Positions 24,289 through 33,128 of a DNA stretch of 64,000 bases are shown here, one piece after another (the stretch's first letter is position 1; every line of letters starts with the position of its first letter). The notes beneath the pieces are model-generated. The model saw only the letters and a program-made list of their open reading frames with translations, ran no database searches and had not been told where the DNA came from. The DNA comes from Paenibacillus sp. XY044 (lineage in GTDB: Bacteria > Bacillota > Bacilli > Paenibacillales > Paenibacillaceae): contig NZ_NQMO01000001.1 of assembly GCF_002257645.1 (NCBI RefSeq), positions 916,065 through 980,064 of the forward strand, read 5' to 3'. A program made the translations under genes and the position numbers.

Positions 24289-25554
24289 GTGAACTGGCTT
24301 AAATGGGATTTGAATTTACAAATCCGGCTGATCGGCGACACACTTTTCAATTTGCTGTTTTGGATGTACTTTCCTTACATTACCCTGTTTTTCAGCGACG
24401 CGTTCGGCAAGACCGCGGCCAGTATGCTGATGGCCGTTCCTCCCTTGGTCAGCCTGTTCGGGAGCTTGTTCGGCGGGTATTTGGCGGACCGCTTCGGCCG
24501 GAGGCCCGCGATGCTGCTCGGGGCCTGCATGCAGTCCTGCATGTTTGCCGTCTTTGCGTTATCCCCGTCCCATTGGCTCGATTATGCTGCATATATCGGA
24601 CTGGGGCTGGGAGGGGCGATCTATTCGCCGGGAAGCTCGGCCATGGTGGCCGACGTGACTCCGGAAAAGGACCGGCGGATGGTGTTTGCAACCTTCGTGA
24701 CGGGCAGAAATATTGGGGCGGTCTTTGGCCCGGCACTGGGTTCGGTATTCTTTTTCCAATACCGGCACGAGCTGTTGTGGACCTGCACGACGGTAACGCT
24801 CCTGTACTTTTTGACCATTTTCTTTTTCAGCAGGGAAACGCTTCCGGCATCCGCAAAGATGACCCGCGCCCGCAGCAAGCTGACCGCTATCTTGAAGGAG
24901 CAGGTGGTGAGTTACGGCGTCATTTTTAAGGACAAGGTATTCGCGCTCTATATTGCCGCGGGGATTCTGGTGACGATTGCTTTTATGCAGCTGGATATGT
25001 ATTTGGCGATGTATGTCAAAGAATACGTACCGGGACAGGCGCTGCTGTCCTTCAGCAGCTGGACGTTCAACCTGAGCAGCGCGCAGGTGTTCGGGTTGAT
25101 GCTGGGGCTGAACGGTCTGCTGTTCGTGCTGTGCGTTCTTCCCGTCACCAAGCTGTTCGAGGGATGGTCCGAACGGAACATCCTGATCATGTCGGCCTTG
25201 TTGTTCGGCGGTGGGATGTTCTTGATCGGTTTGACGACGCATGTGTGGCTGCTTCTGGTGTTTACGTTTGTGTTTACGATCGGCGAGCTGTCGCGGAGTC
25301 CCGTCACCGACAGCTTTATCAGCAAATATGCGCCTGAACACGCCAGGGGGCAATACATGGGGGCGGCGAATCTGCAGTTCTCGGTCGGCCGGTTTATCGC
25401 TCCGGTCACGATTATGCTGTCATCGTGGTTTCCGCCGGTGGTCGTGTTCGGGTTCATCTTCCTGGCAACGATCCTCAGCTCGCTTTTGTATGTTCAGGTA
25501 TTTAAAATCATTCCGGCAAGTTACTACGAGAAAAAAGCTGAAATTTCGGGTTGA
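24289..25554 (+). CDS. MFS transporter
   Basis: This 421-residue, 12-helix major facilitator has motif A between helices 2 and 3 (G-G-Y-L-A-D-R-F-G-R-R-P) and a Y-S-P-G-S-S segment in helix 4. Its overall type resembles drug exporters of the MdtG/YttB kind. GTG 24289 is chosen because AGGAGG ends 9 bases before it. The upstream in-frame ATG at 24214 would add a non-membrane tail without a binding site. The substrate is unknown. It is monocistronic with its own terminator. Confidence 0.83.
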   Translation: MNWLKWDLNLQIRLIGDTLFNLLFWMYFPYITLFFSDAFGKTAASMLMAVPPLVSLFGSLFGGYLADRFGRRPAMLLGACMQSCMFAVFALSPSHWLDYAAYIGLGLGGAIYSPGSSAMVADVTPEKDRRMVFATFVTGRNIGAVFGPALGSVFFFQYRHELLWTCTTVTLLYFLTIFFFSRETLPASAKMTRARSKLTAILKEQVVSYGVIFKDKVFALYIAAGILVTIAFMQLDMYLAMYVKEYVPGQALLSFSSWTFNLSSAQVFGLMLGLNGLLFVLCVLPVTKLFEGWSERNILIMSALLFGGGMFLIGLTTHVWLLLVFTFVFTIGELSRSPVTDSFISKYAPEHARGQYMGAANLQFSVGRFIAPVTIMLSSWFPPVVVFGFIFLATILSSLLYVQVFKIIPASYYEKKAEISG

Positions 25555-25562
25555 ACCCAAAC

Positions 25563-25613
25563 AAAGCCGTTCAAGACCGGATGCAACCCGCATCGCTTGA
25601 ACGGCTTTTTTAA
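25563..25613. terminator. Bidirectional terminator between the MFS and metallophosphoesterase genes
   Basis: AAGCCGTTCAAG and CTTGAACGGCTT arms with flanking A and T runs separate convergent genes. Confidence 0.75.
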
Positions 25614-25616
25614 CAA

Positions 25617-26594
25617 TTATTCGGCGGCTGCCGGCACCCCTGCCAGAACGGGTCTGCCCGTCGGTGGATGGACAGGCTGGTTATGAATGACGGACCCGTC
25701 CTCCAGATGCAGCCAGGTGTCAAAACTTCGCTCCCCTTGCGTGAGCCGAATGACCCGGGCGCCAGGCATGAACGGCTGATCCAGGTAGGCGCTGCGCGTG
25801 GTCCGGCCGTAACACAGCCGGATGCCGTGCAGCGTTCCCCAAAAGTCGTTGCCGTGATCATGGCCGACAAAGGTACCGAGAATATCTCCCATTTCCACCA
25901 TGCTCGCAAAAAATCCGGTGTTGATCCACGGCGCGCAGCAGTGGCGATCAAGCTTGTTGCCATAACAGACCGAGAAATCCCAAATATCGTTATATTCGGG
26001 AAGCGGTATATGGAAAAAGGCAAGCGATGGCAGCGGGACTCCGCCGTTGCCTGCCGTAAGCCGGTAGGACTGCGCTGCATACCATTCGATCTGGCTGCGG
26101 CGGATCCAGTCATAGAATCCTACGCGCAGATGCTCCAGCGGCGAGTAGCTGCCCGAATCCAAAAAGTAGAGGGCGGCCTCCGTGTTGTCCCGGTGTGAAT
26201 CCCGGATTTCCAGACAATAATTGCCTGCGCCCTTGACGTGGGGCGGATCGGGCATTGCGTAGCAATATCGGTGGGACAACTGCAGGGCATGCAGCTGTTC
26301 CCGCGTCATATCGGGAGCCTCGGAATCGTGGTTCCCAAAGACGGCTGCCCAGGGGATACCCATCTGCTCCGGAACCGACACCGCATCCCGGAACGCCGCG
26401 ACCGGATTCGGGCTTTTATTGCTGGCGATCACATCGCCGGTATAGACGACCAGATCGGGCTGTTCCGCTTCCAAAATCCTTCGCATCATCTCTTTCATTT
26501 GAAGCTCTTCATCGCCAGGTTCGCAAAACTCCGTATCGGTAAATTGGACGATGGTAAAAGTACCGTCCTCGCGAAATCGCAATGTTTTCCTCAT
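25617..26594 (-). CDS. Calcineurin-like metallophosphoesterase
   Basis: This 325-residue protein has the metallophosphoesterase motifs G-D-V (Y-T-G-D-V-I), G-N-H-D (V-F-G-N-H-D-S-E), a lone His in F-F-H-I-P, and G-H-D-H-G-N-D. Motif I, normally D-x-H, reads T-D-T-E-F, so the first His ligand seems replaced by Glu. No signal peptide is visible. It hydrolyses phosphomonoesters or diesters in the cytosol, substrate unknown. It follows the alkaline-phosphatase-superfamily gene by 15 bases in one minus-strand operon, divergent from an ABC importer. Confidence 0.85.
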   Translation of the reverse strand: MRKTLRFREDGTFTIVQFTDTEFCEPGDEELQMKEMMRRILEAEQPDLVVYTGDVIASNKSPNPVAAFRDAVSVPEQMGIPWAAVFGNHDSEAPDMTREQLHALQLSHRYCYAMPDPPHVKGAGNYCLEIRDSHRDNTEAALYFLDSGSYSPLEHLRVGFYDWIRRSQIEWYAAQSYRLTAGNGGVPLPSLAFFHIPLPEYNDIWDFSVCYGNKLDRHCCAPWINTGFFASMVEMGDILGTFVGHDHGNDFWGTLHGIRLCYGRTTRSAYLDQPFMPGARVIRLTQGERSFDTWLHLEDGSVIHNQPVHPPTGRPVLAGVPAAAE

Positions 26595-26609
26595 CTGCTC
26601 CTCCTCTCT

Positions 26610-27461
26610 CTAGCCGATTCCCGGCGCGGTGCGGATCTGGCGCAAGCCGGCAGGGACAGCGGCATCCCAGGCACCTGGAATGTCCAGGCCGAGGGCGGTT
26701 GCGGCGACGGCCGCGGTGTCCACAATCGAGATTTCCCCGATGGTTGTCCCCGGCGCGATCCCAGGTCCAACGCAGCCCCAGAACACATTTTTGTCCATCG
26801 GATGATCGCTGCCGTGGCTGAATTTATCGTCGCCTCCGCCGCCGTGGTCGGTCAGCAAAATCACCAGGCTGTCTTCAAGAAGTTCCAGACGCTCGAGGGT
26901 GCCGAGCACTTTTTCGAACAGAACGTCATTTTGTGTAATCGCATTCAAATATTCCGGCGAGTCCGGACCGTACCCATGCTTGTGTCCGGCCGCATCGGGT
27001 TCATCCAGCTGCATGAACAGCAGTTTGACGTCCGGATTCTGTTCCAGATAATCCTGGATGGCCTGAACCAAATCGGCATCCGGCAGAGATTCCTTATGTA
27101 TTCCGATGCCATCCTCAACGATCCCGTCATTGATCGGGCTCCAGCTGGTGAAGGAGGCGAGCTTGGCCTCAGGCCATGCCTTCCTTGCAAGCCGGAATAC
27201 GGAAGGATATGGTGACTCGGCAGGATAAGCCTCACTCGCAGCGACCTCGTTCGTTAATCCGTGCTTCTCCGGCACGACGCCGTGGAGCACAGAGCCCCAG
27301 CATTCCGCGCTGATCGTCGGCGACTGGGCCTGGGCGGCATAGGTGACGGCTCCTTTCGTCAGAAAAGCGTCGATGACCGGTGTAGCCGTGTGCTGAATAA
27401 AGTTGCCGGCGCCGTCCATTCCCAGAATGAACACGCGCGAAACGGCCTTTGTATTGCTCAT
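26610..27461 (-). CDS. Alkaline phosphatase superfamily hydrolase (type I phosphodiesterase-like)
   Basis: This 283-residue cytosolic enzyme of the nucleotide pyrophosphatase/phosphodiesterase type has G-M-D-G (first metal site), S-P-T-I-S-A-E-C-W-G carrying the nucleophile region near residue 50, L-D-E-P-D-A-A-G-H-K-H-G (second metal Asp and His), T-D-H-G-G-G, and a final S-H-G-S-D-H segment. Members cleave phosphodiesters or phosphonoesters. It lacks a signal peptide, so it acts after uptake. It is the first gene of a two-gene phosphohydrolase operon divergent from the ABC importer at 27685. Confidence 0.85.
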   Translation of the reverse strand: MSNTKAVSRVFILGMDGAGNFIQHTATPVIDAFLTKGAVTYAAQAQSPTISAECWGSVLHGVVPEKHGLTNEVAASEAYPAESPYPSVFRLARKAWPEAKLASFTSWSPINDGIVEDGIGIHKESLPDADLVQAIQDYLEQNPDVKLLFMQLDEPDAAGHKHGYGPDSPEYLNAITQNDVLFEKVLGTLERLELLEDSLVILLTDHGGGGDDKFSHGSDHPMDKNVFWGCVGPGIAPGTTIGEISIVDTAAVAATALGLDIPGAWDAAVPAGLRQIRTAPGIG

Positions 27462-27684
27462 GGGTCAACCTCCCCAAAGTTGATTTCGCTTCCATTTTAT
27501 CGATTACGCCCCCTAGCATAAAGATTCCCGTACGGGGTGTCAACCACCGATTGGGATTCAGGCAAACAAGTCATCAGAGTGTTAGCAGGAAGTCATCATC
27601 GTGGTAGCCTGCCTTTGCACGCACCATATAGAATCGAGATTGTAAGGGGTTACAGGCTACGAAACGACAAAAAGGAGTGAGATC
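27462..27684. promoter_or_regulatory. Divergent control region of the phosphohydrolase and ABC importer operons
   Basis: This 223-base region separates two divergent operons. It contains an inverted repeat GTAGCCTG (27604-27611) and CAGGCTAC (27653-27660), close to the importer start. The response regulator at 33129 is a candidate binder. The AraC-type regulators that bind such regions often use direct repeats, which I could not clearly define here. Confidence 0.35.
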
Positions 27685-28659
27685 ATGCAAGAGGCGGTGC
27701 AGCTTGACCAGAACGTGGTGCGCCCGGCGAAGATCCGGCGGGTTTCCACGTTCCGAAGACAACTGAAGAAATACAAATGGCTGCTGCTGATGACACTGCC
27801 GGGAGTCATTTATTTATTCATTAACAACTACATCCCCATGTACGGCGTCATCTTGGCTTTCAAAAATTACAACTATGTCGACGGCATATGGGGAAGCGAA
27901 TGGGCGGGACTTGATAATTTTAAATTTTTGTTCAATTCCCAGGACGCCTATGTCATAACGAGAAACACCTTTCTATACAACTTTGTGTTTATCGTCCTGA
28001 ACCTGGTGTTAGCCGTCCTCGCGGCACTGCTGATTAACGAAATCAGAGACAAGGTCATCACCCGGTTCTACCAAAGTACCTTTCTGTTGCCGCATATCAT
28101 TTCCATGGTCGTTGTGGCGTACTTGGTCTACAGCTTTCTGAATGTTGAAAGCGGATTGGTAAACCGGCTTATCGCCAAATGGTTCGGTGCAGAAGCCGTG
28201 TCCTGGTACGGCGAGCCCCGCTATTGGCCGTATATTCTAGTTATCGTCAATGCGTGGAAGAACGTCGGGTATTTGTCGGTCATCTATTTCGCCGCGATTA
28301 TCGGGATTGACAAGGAGTATTACGAGGCGGCAACCATCGACGGCGCCAGCAAGTGGAAGCAGATGACGCGGATTACGATCCCGTTGATTGCCCCCATCAT
28401 CACAACGATGACGCTGCTTGCGGTCAGCGGGATCCTCAGGAGCGACTTCGGCTTGTTCTATCAGGTGCCTATGAACACGGGCGCGCTCATCCCGACCACG
28501 AATACGATCGATACGTTCGTATACCGCGCAATGACGCAGTCCGGCGACATCGGGATGTCCTCAGCGGCAGGTTTCTATCAATCCGTCGTCTGCTTTGTCC
28601 TGATTCTAGCAGCCAACGCAGCCGTTCGGCGGATCAACAAGCGTGATGCTTTATTTTAA
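27685..28659 (+). CDS. ABC importer permease, LplB/YteP type
   Basis: This 324-residue inner membrane permease has six predicted helices and the E-A-A-x-x-D-G-A loop (Y-Y-E-A-A-T-I-D-G-A-S near residue 213) that docks to the ATPase. The N-terminal L-L-L-M-T-L-P-G-V-I-Y and N-N-Y-I-P-M-Y-G segments are typical of the LplB group. AAAAAGGAG precedes ATG 27685. It forms the importer with the permease at 28732 and the binding lipoprotein at 29727. No ATPase is encoded here, as is usual because a shared MsmX-type ATPase serves these systems. Confidence 0.92.
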   Translation: MQEAVQLDQNVVRPAKIRRVSTFRRQLKKYKWLLLMTLPGVIYLFINNYIPMYGVILAFKNYNYVDGIWGSEWAGLDNFKFLFNSQDAYVITRNTFLYNFVFIVLNLVLAVLAALLINEIRDKVITRFYQSTFLLPHIISMVVVAYLVYSFLNVESGLVNRLIAKWFGAEAVSWYGEPRYWPYILVIVNAWKNVGYLSVIYFAAIIGIDKEYYEAATIDGASKWKQMTRITIPLIAPIITTMTLLAVSGILRSDFGLFYQVPMNTGALIPTTNTIDTFVYRAMTQSGDIGMSSAAGFYQSVVCFVLILAANAAVRRINKRDALF

Positions 28660-28731
28660 GAAGCAGCGTCTTTCGGCGCTAGAGTAGGTGCAAGCGTATA
28701 TTGATTTTTTCAAGAAAGGTAGAGGTACGTC

Positions 28732-29631
28732 ATGAGGACAGCAAGCGTGAAAAAAATCATCGGCCCTTCCTTGATTCACCTGTTTTTCTGGGCTTTTACA
28801 CTGGCATCATTGATCCCGTTTATACTGATTTTTATGGTGTCGATTTCGAGCGAGGATTCCATCTTGCAAAAAGGGTATTCCTTGTTCCCCAAGGAAATCA
28901 GCTTTGCCGCGTATCAGTTTTTGTTCAACGATTTCTCGGAAATTGCTAAGGCATACGGGGTCACCATTCTGACAACGCTGATCGGAACGGTGGTAAGTTT
29001 GCTCATGACCGCCTTGTTCGCTTACCCGCTGTCCCGTCCGGATTTGCCCCTGCGGCGTACGTTATCCTTCTATATTTTCTTTACAATGCTGTTCGGCGGG
29101 GGGATGGTGCCCTGGTATATGACGTATGTCAACATGTTTGACTTGAAAAATACGATTTTCGCCATGATCATTCCCAATCTGCTGCTGAGCGCCTTCAACG
29201 TGCTGCTGATGCGAAGCTTCTTCTCATCCACCATTCCGGAGTCGGTCGTGGAGTCTGCGACCATTGACGGTGCCAGCGAAATCCGGATTTTCTTCAGCAT
29301 CGTGCTGCCCCTGTCGCTGCCGATTATGGCGACGATCGGGCTGTTCAACACGCTGTCTTATTGGAACGACTGGTATAATTGCATGCTGTTCATTGATAAG
29401 CCCGAGCTGTACAACATTCAATATTTGATGACCAAAACGTTAACCAACATCCAGTACCTGCTGATGAAATCGGGAAGCTCCGCCCAAGTGGGCGAGCTGC
29501 TGGCCAAAATGCCCCGGGAAACGGTCCGGATGGCACTGGCCATCGTCGGGATTGCCCCGCTGTTGTTCGCTTACCCGTTCTTCCAGAAATATTACATCAG
29601 CGGGATTACGAGCGGCGCGGTCAAAGGCTGA
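28732..29631 (+). CDS. ABC importer permease, YtcP type
   Basis: This 299-residue permease has the companion E-S-A-T-I-D-G-A-S coupling loop near residue 180 and the C-terminal G-A-V-K-G tail shared by YtcP-type proteins. GAAAGGTAGAGG stands before ATG 28732. It pairs with the LplB-type permease upstream to form the membrane channel. The substrate is not revealed by the permeases themselves. Confidence 0.92.
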   Translation: MRTASVKKIIGPSLIHLFFWAFTLASLIPFILIFMVSISSEDSILQKGYSLFPKEISFAAYQFLFNDFSEIAKAYGVTILTTLIGTVVSLLMTALFAYPLSRPDLPLRRTLSFYIFFTMLFGGGMVPWYMTYVNMFDLKNTIFAMIIPNLLLSAFNVLLMRSFFSSTIPESVVESATIDGASEIRIFFSIVLPLSLPIMATIGLFNTLSYWNDWYNCMLFIDKPELYNIQYLMTKTLTNIQYLLMKSGSSAQVGELLAKMPRETVRMALAIVGIAPLLFAYPFFQKYYISGITSGAVKG

Positions 29632-29726
29632 GGGATGACGGCTGAAAAGCTGGGAAAGGGCGGAGCGATCGGTCCTGTGCATGATGAGTCTGAAACATTT
29701 ATTCGTTGAGAGGAGAAGCGTCGAAC

Positions 29727-31247
29727 ATGAAAAAAGCCTACCATTTGGTGCTGATGATGATGCTGTGCGGAATGCTTGCCCTGACGGGCTGCGGCAAAGG
29801 AGGTGCAGGTGATTCCGGAGAGGCTTCGGGCACGTCCGCAGGCAGCTCGGGTTCGGACAACGGCACCGGTCTGAAGCCTTATAAAATTACGCTGGTGTAT
29901 CCCGCATCCGCACCCAAAGACTTGCAGCTGGTCCAGGATGAAATGAGCAAATACCTGACGGAAAAAATCAACGCAACGATCGAGCTGAGGCCGATTGAAT
30001 GGGCATCATGGGATGACAAGACGAACCTGATGAAGATTTCCAACGAGCCGTTCGATCTGCTGTTTACGGCAAGCTGGTTCTCTTATGCGAAGGATGTGGC
30101 CAAGGGTCAGTTCGTGGAATTGGATGACCTGATGGCCCAGTACGGCCAGGATATCCCGGGAATTCTCGGAGATGATTTCATTAAAGGTTCGAAGATCGGC
30201 GGCAAATTGTACGCGCTGCCGACGAAGAAGGAATTCGGGCAGGGCTTCGGTTTCCTTCTCGACAAGAAGCTGGCGGATAAATACAAATTCGATACGGGCG
30301 GCGTAAAGTCGCTGGAAGATATGGAAGCGATGTTCAAAACGATTAAGGAGAACGAGCCTGGCGTGACTCCGATCGTTTCCAGCAAATTTACGAATACTTG
30401 GAGTGCGGCCAATTACGACGGGATCGTGGCGAATCTGGCCATACCGCGGGGAAGCAAGGAACTCAAGGCTATCGATACGCTGGAGGATCCGGAGTTCATC
30501 GATTTCTTCAAGCGGATGCATCAGTGGAATCAGAACGGCTGGTTCGACAAGGACATTCTGACTTCTGACGCCGACCAGGGAATGAATATGATTAAAGCTG
30601 GCAAGGCGTTCGCTGTAGCCCAATCCCTGAAACCGGGCAAAGACAAGGAGATGAGCGTAACGGCGGGCGTGGAGCTGGTACAAGTCGAGACGGCGGAGCC
30701 GTTCACGACGACGGGGGATGCGCAGGGAGCCATGCTCGGCATTTCCCGGACTTCCAAGGATCCGGCGCGGGCCATGATGTTCCTCGATCTGCTGTACAAC
30801 GATCCCAAACTGCTCAACATGCTGGACTGGGGCATTGAAGGCAAACATTACGTGAAAAAATCCGACCAGGTCATCGATTATCCGGAAGGCGTCAATGCAG
30901 ACAACCAAACCTACCCGAATCCGGGAGGATGGATGTTCGGCAACCAGTTCAATTCCTATCTGTGGGCGAACGAAGATCCGAACAAGTGGAAGGAGTTCGA
31001 GAAGTTCAACGAACGGGCGGAACGGTCGATCGCCCTCGGATTTGCTTTTGACCAGGAGCCGGTCAAATCGGAGCTGGCCTCCATCGCCAACGTGGAGAAA
31101 GAGTTTGACGCCACGCTTCGGTCCGGTGCCGCGGATCCGGAGAAAATCATTGCCAAGTGGAAGGAAAAGCGCAAGGCGGCCGGCTTTGACAAAGTCAAAG
31201 CGGAAGTAGACAAACAGCTCGCCGAGTGGGCGAAGGCGAATCCATAA
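29727..31247 (+). CDS. Extracellular solute-binding lipoprotein of the ABC importer
   Basis: This 506-residue lipoprotein has a signal peptide with lipobox L-T-G-C (Cys22), a Gly/Ser-rich linker, and a large two-lobed binding domain of the LipO/YtcQ kind. ATG 29727 is chosen because AGGAGAAG ends 8 bases before it. It captures the substrate outside the cell and delivers it to the two permeases encoded upstream. Binding proteins of this size commonly bind oligosaccharides. The neighbouring phosphohydrolases make a phosphorylated or phosphodiester-linked ligand worth considering. Confidence 0.9.
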   Translation: MKKAYHLVLMMMLCGMLALTGCGKGGAGDSGEASGTSAGSSGSDNGTGLKPYKITLVYPASAPKDLQLVQDEMSKYLTEKINATIELRPIEWASWDDKTNLMKISNEPFDLLFTASWFSYAKDVAKGQFVELDDLMAQYGQDIPGILGDDFIKGSKIGGKLYALPTKKEFGQGFGFLLDKKLADKYKFDTGGVKSLEDMEAMFKTIKENEPGVTPIVSSKFTNTWSAANYDGIVANLAIPRGSKELKAIDTLEDPEFIDFFKRMHQWNQNGWFDKDILTSDADQGMNMIKAGKAFAVAQSLKPGKDKEMSVTAGVELVQVETAEPFTTTGDAQGAMLGISRTSKDPARAMMFLDLLYNDPKLLNMLDWGIEGKHYVKKSDQVIDYPEGVNADNQTYPNPGGWMFGNQFNSYLWANEDPNKWKEFEKFNERAERSIALGFAFDQEPVKSELASIANVEKEFDATLRSGAADPEKIIAKWKEKRKAAGFDKVKAEVDKQLAEWAKANP

Positions 31248-31359
31248 CATCGGCAAGTACGAGGGAATCTCTCAACCGGTATGCTTGAAAACCGGGGATG
31301 GGGATTCCCTATTCCCCTTCCTGAAAGACTTTATTTTGACAAAAAGGACCGACAGAACC

Positions 31360-33102
31360 ATGAATATCAAACGTTCGCTGCGCAGCAAATTAGTAATCGG
31401 CTTCATTGCCATTACGCTTCCGCTCTTCTTGCTCTTGCTCTACAACAATTACTACGCGATGAACACGATCCGGGAACAGGTGGCCGATTCGAACAAAAAC
31501 TCGATCATTCTCTATTCAAGCCAGATCGAGGCGGCGCTCAACAAGGAGATCAAATTTTTGTACAACTTCGCCGTCGAGGATCCTAACATTGCCGCGCTGT
31601 CCCAGCTGCTGAGCGATCAAGACGAGTATGTTTTGGCCAAGGCCCGGATCCTGAACAGTCTTACGCGCTATCACCGGTTCGATAACAGCGTGGACCTTCA
31701 GTTCATCTATTCGGTACAAAACCATGATTTATTCAACACGCCGATCAAGACGCAGTCTTATGACGAACTGCAGTCGATTCAAATGGCCATTCAGCAAGTG
31801 GTGAAGGATGCCCGCCCGGACAGCCTCGTATTCATGCAGTGGAAGGCGATACCATACAGCAAGGGCAAATACGCCCTGATCCGGCTAGTGGATGCGGGGG
31901 AGGGCTTCTATTTAGGGGCGTTCGTCCAGCTGAAAAATTTGATGGTTCCCCTCGATCTGGTGCATCTCGGCGAGGACGGCTATGCCGGGTTTTTGGACGA
32001 AGCGGGCGAATTGATCACCAGCTCGGCCTCCCCCGATTCGCCCAAGCTGGACATCCCGACGGTCAAAGATACAACCGGTACCTATCAGGCCTTAAAGGCG
32101 GAAGGAAGGCGATATATCGTGGTCAAGCACCCGATTCAGAGTACGGAACTCAGCCTGGGCGCCTTTATTCCTGAAGCCCGGATGCTGCAGAACATGTACC
32201 ACTTCAGAAGGGGAATTCTGATGATTTCCGTGCTGGCGGTCATCGTCCTCATCATTTACTTGATCTATTTGAACGATATCATTTTGAAGCCGATGAACAG
32301 CTTGATCCGTGGTATGCGCAGCCTTAAGAACGGCAACCTCGCCTACCGGCTGAAGCCTTCCAAATCGAAGGAATTTACGATCATTAATGAAACATTCAAC
32401 CATATGGCCATGGATATTCAGGAGCTGAAAATCAGCGTGTACGAGGAGCAGATCAAAGCGCACAAGGCGGAGCTGAAGCATCTGCAGCTGCAGATCAATC
32501 CCCATTTTCTGCTGAACTCGATCAATATCGTATACAATTTGGCCCAGATTCAAAATTACGGCGTCATCCAGCTGATGTGCCTGAATCTCGTTCAATATTT
32601 CCGCTTTGCGGCCCGCACGAACCAGGTGGCGGTGACGCTGGCGGAGGAGATGGAACATCTGGAGAGCTATATCCGGATTCAGCAGGTCCGCTTTCCGGAC
32701 CAGGTGACTTACGGCTGTCATATGCCGGAGGAGCTTGCCCAAGCGGCGGTTCCGCCGCTGCTCATTCAACCGTTTGTCGAAAATGCGATTAAACACGGCT
32801 TTGATTTTATGGACCATCCGTTCCATATCGATATCCGCATCAATCATGCTGGAACGGGACGGCTGACGGTCGTCATTGCCGACAACGGCGCCGGATTTGA
32901 CGAAGAGACGCTGCAAATGCTGCGGACAGGAGCGTATATGGAGAGCCAAAGCGGCGAGCACCTGGGCATTACCAATGTCCTGTACCGCTTGAAGCATTTT
33001 TTTGGCAGCGATGCCGGATTGTCTTTTGGGAATGCTCCTGAAGGCGGCGCCGTCGTAACCCTAACGATTCCTCGCCGGAGGGTGGACGAATTCGCTTCCT
33101 GA
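31360..33102 (+). CDS. Sensor histidine kinase, YesM type
   Basis: This 580-residue membrane kinase has a first helix at about residues 10-30, an extracellular sensor domain of about 240 residues, a second helix near residue 285 (L-M-I-S-V-L-A-V-I-V-L-I), a HAMP linker, the His_kinase motif Q-I-N-P-H-F-L-L-N with the phosphorylated His, and an ATPase domain with E-N-A-I-K-H-G and D-N-G-A-G-F. ATG 31360 lies 11 bases after AAAAAGGA and gives the usual N-terminal helix. It follows the binding protein gene and signals to the response regulator encoded next. Confidence 0.92.
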   Translation: MNIKRSLRSKLVIGFIAITLPLFLLLLYNNYYAMNTIREQVADSNKNSIILYSSQIEAALNKEIKFLYNFAVEDPNIAALSQLLSDQDEYVLAKARILNSLTRYHRFDNSVDLQFIYSVQNHDLFNTPIKTQSYDELQSIQMAIQQVVKDARPDSLVFMQWKAIPYSKGKYALIRLVDAGEGFYLGAFVQLKNLMVPLDLVHLGEDGYAGFLDEAGELITSSASPDSPKLDIPTVKDTTGTYQALKAEGRRYIVVKHPIQSTELSLGAFIPEARMLQNMYHFRRGILMISVLAVIVLIIYLIYLNDIILKPMNSLIRGMRSLKNGNLAYRLKPSKSKEFTIINETFNHMAMDIQELKISVYEEQIKAHKAELKHLQLQINPHFLLNSINIVYNLAQIQNYGVIQLMCLNLVQYFRFAARTNQVAVTLAEEMEHLESYIRIQQVRFPDQVTYGCHMPEELAQAAVPPLLIQPFVENAIKHGFDFMDHPFHIDIRINHAGTGRLTVVIADNGAGFDEETLQMLRTGAYMESQSGEHLGITNVLYRLKHFFGSDAGLSFGNAPEGGAVVTLTIPRRRVDEFAS

Positions 33103-33128
33103 GGATGAACTGAACTGGAGGGAACCTG

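Noticed and set aside
30006..31256. A 416-codon frame antisense to the solute-binding lipoprotein gene
   Set aside because: Shadow frame without a start signal or domain.
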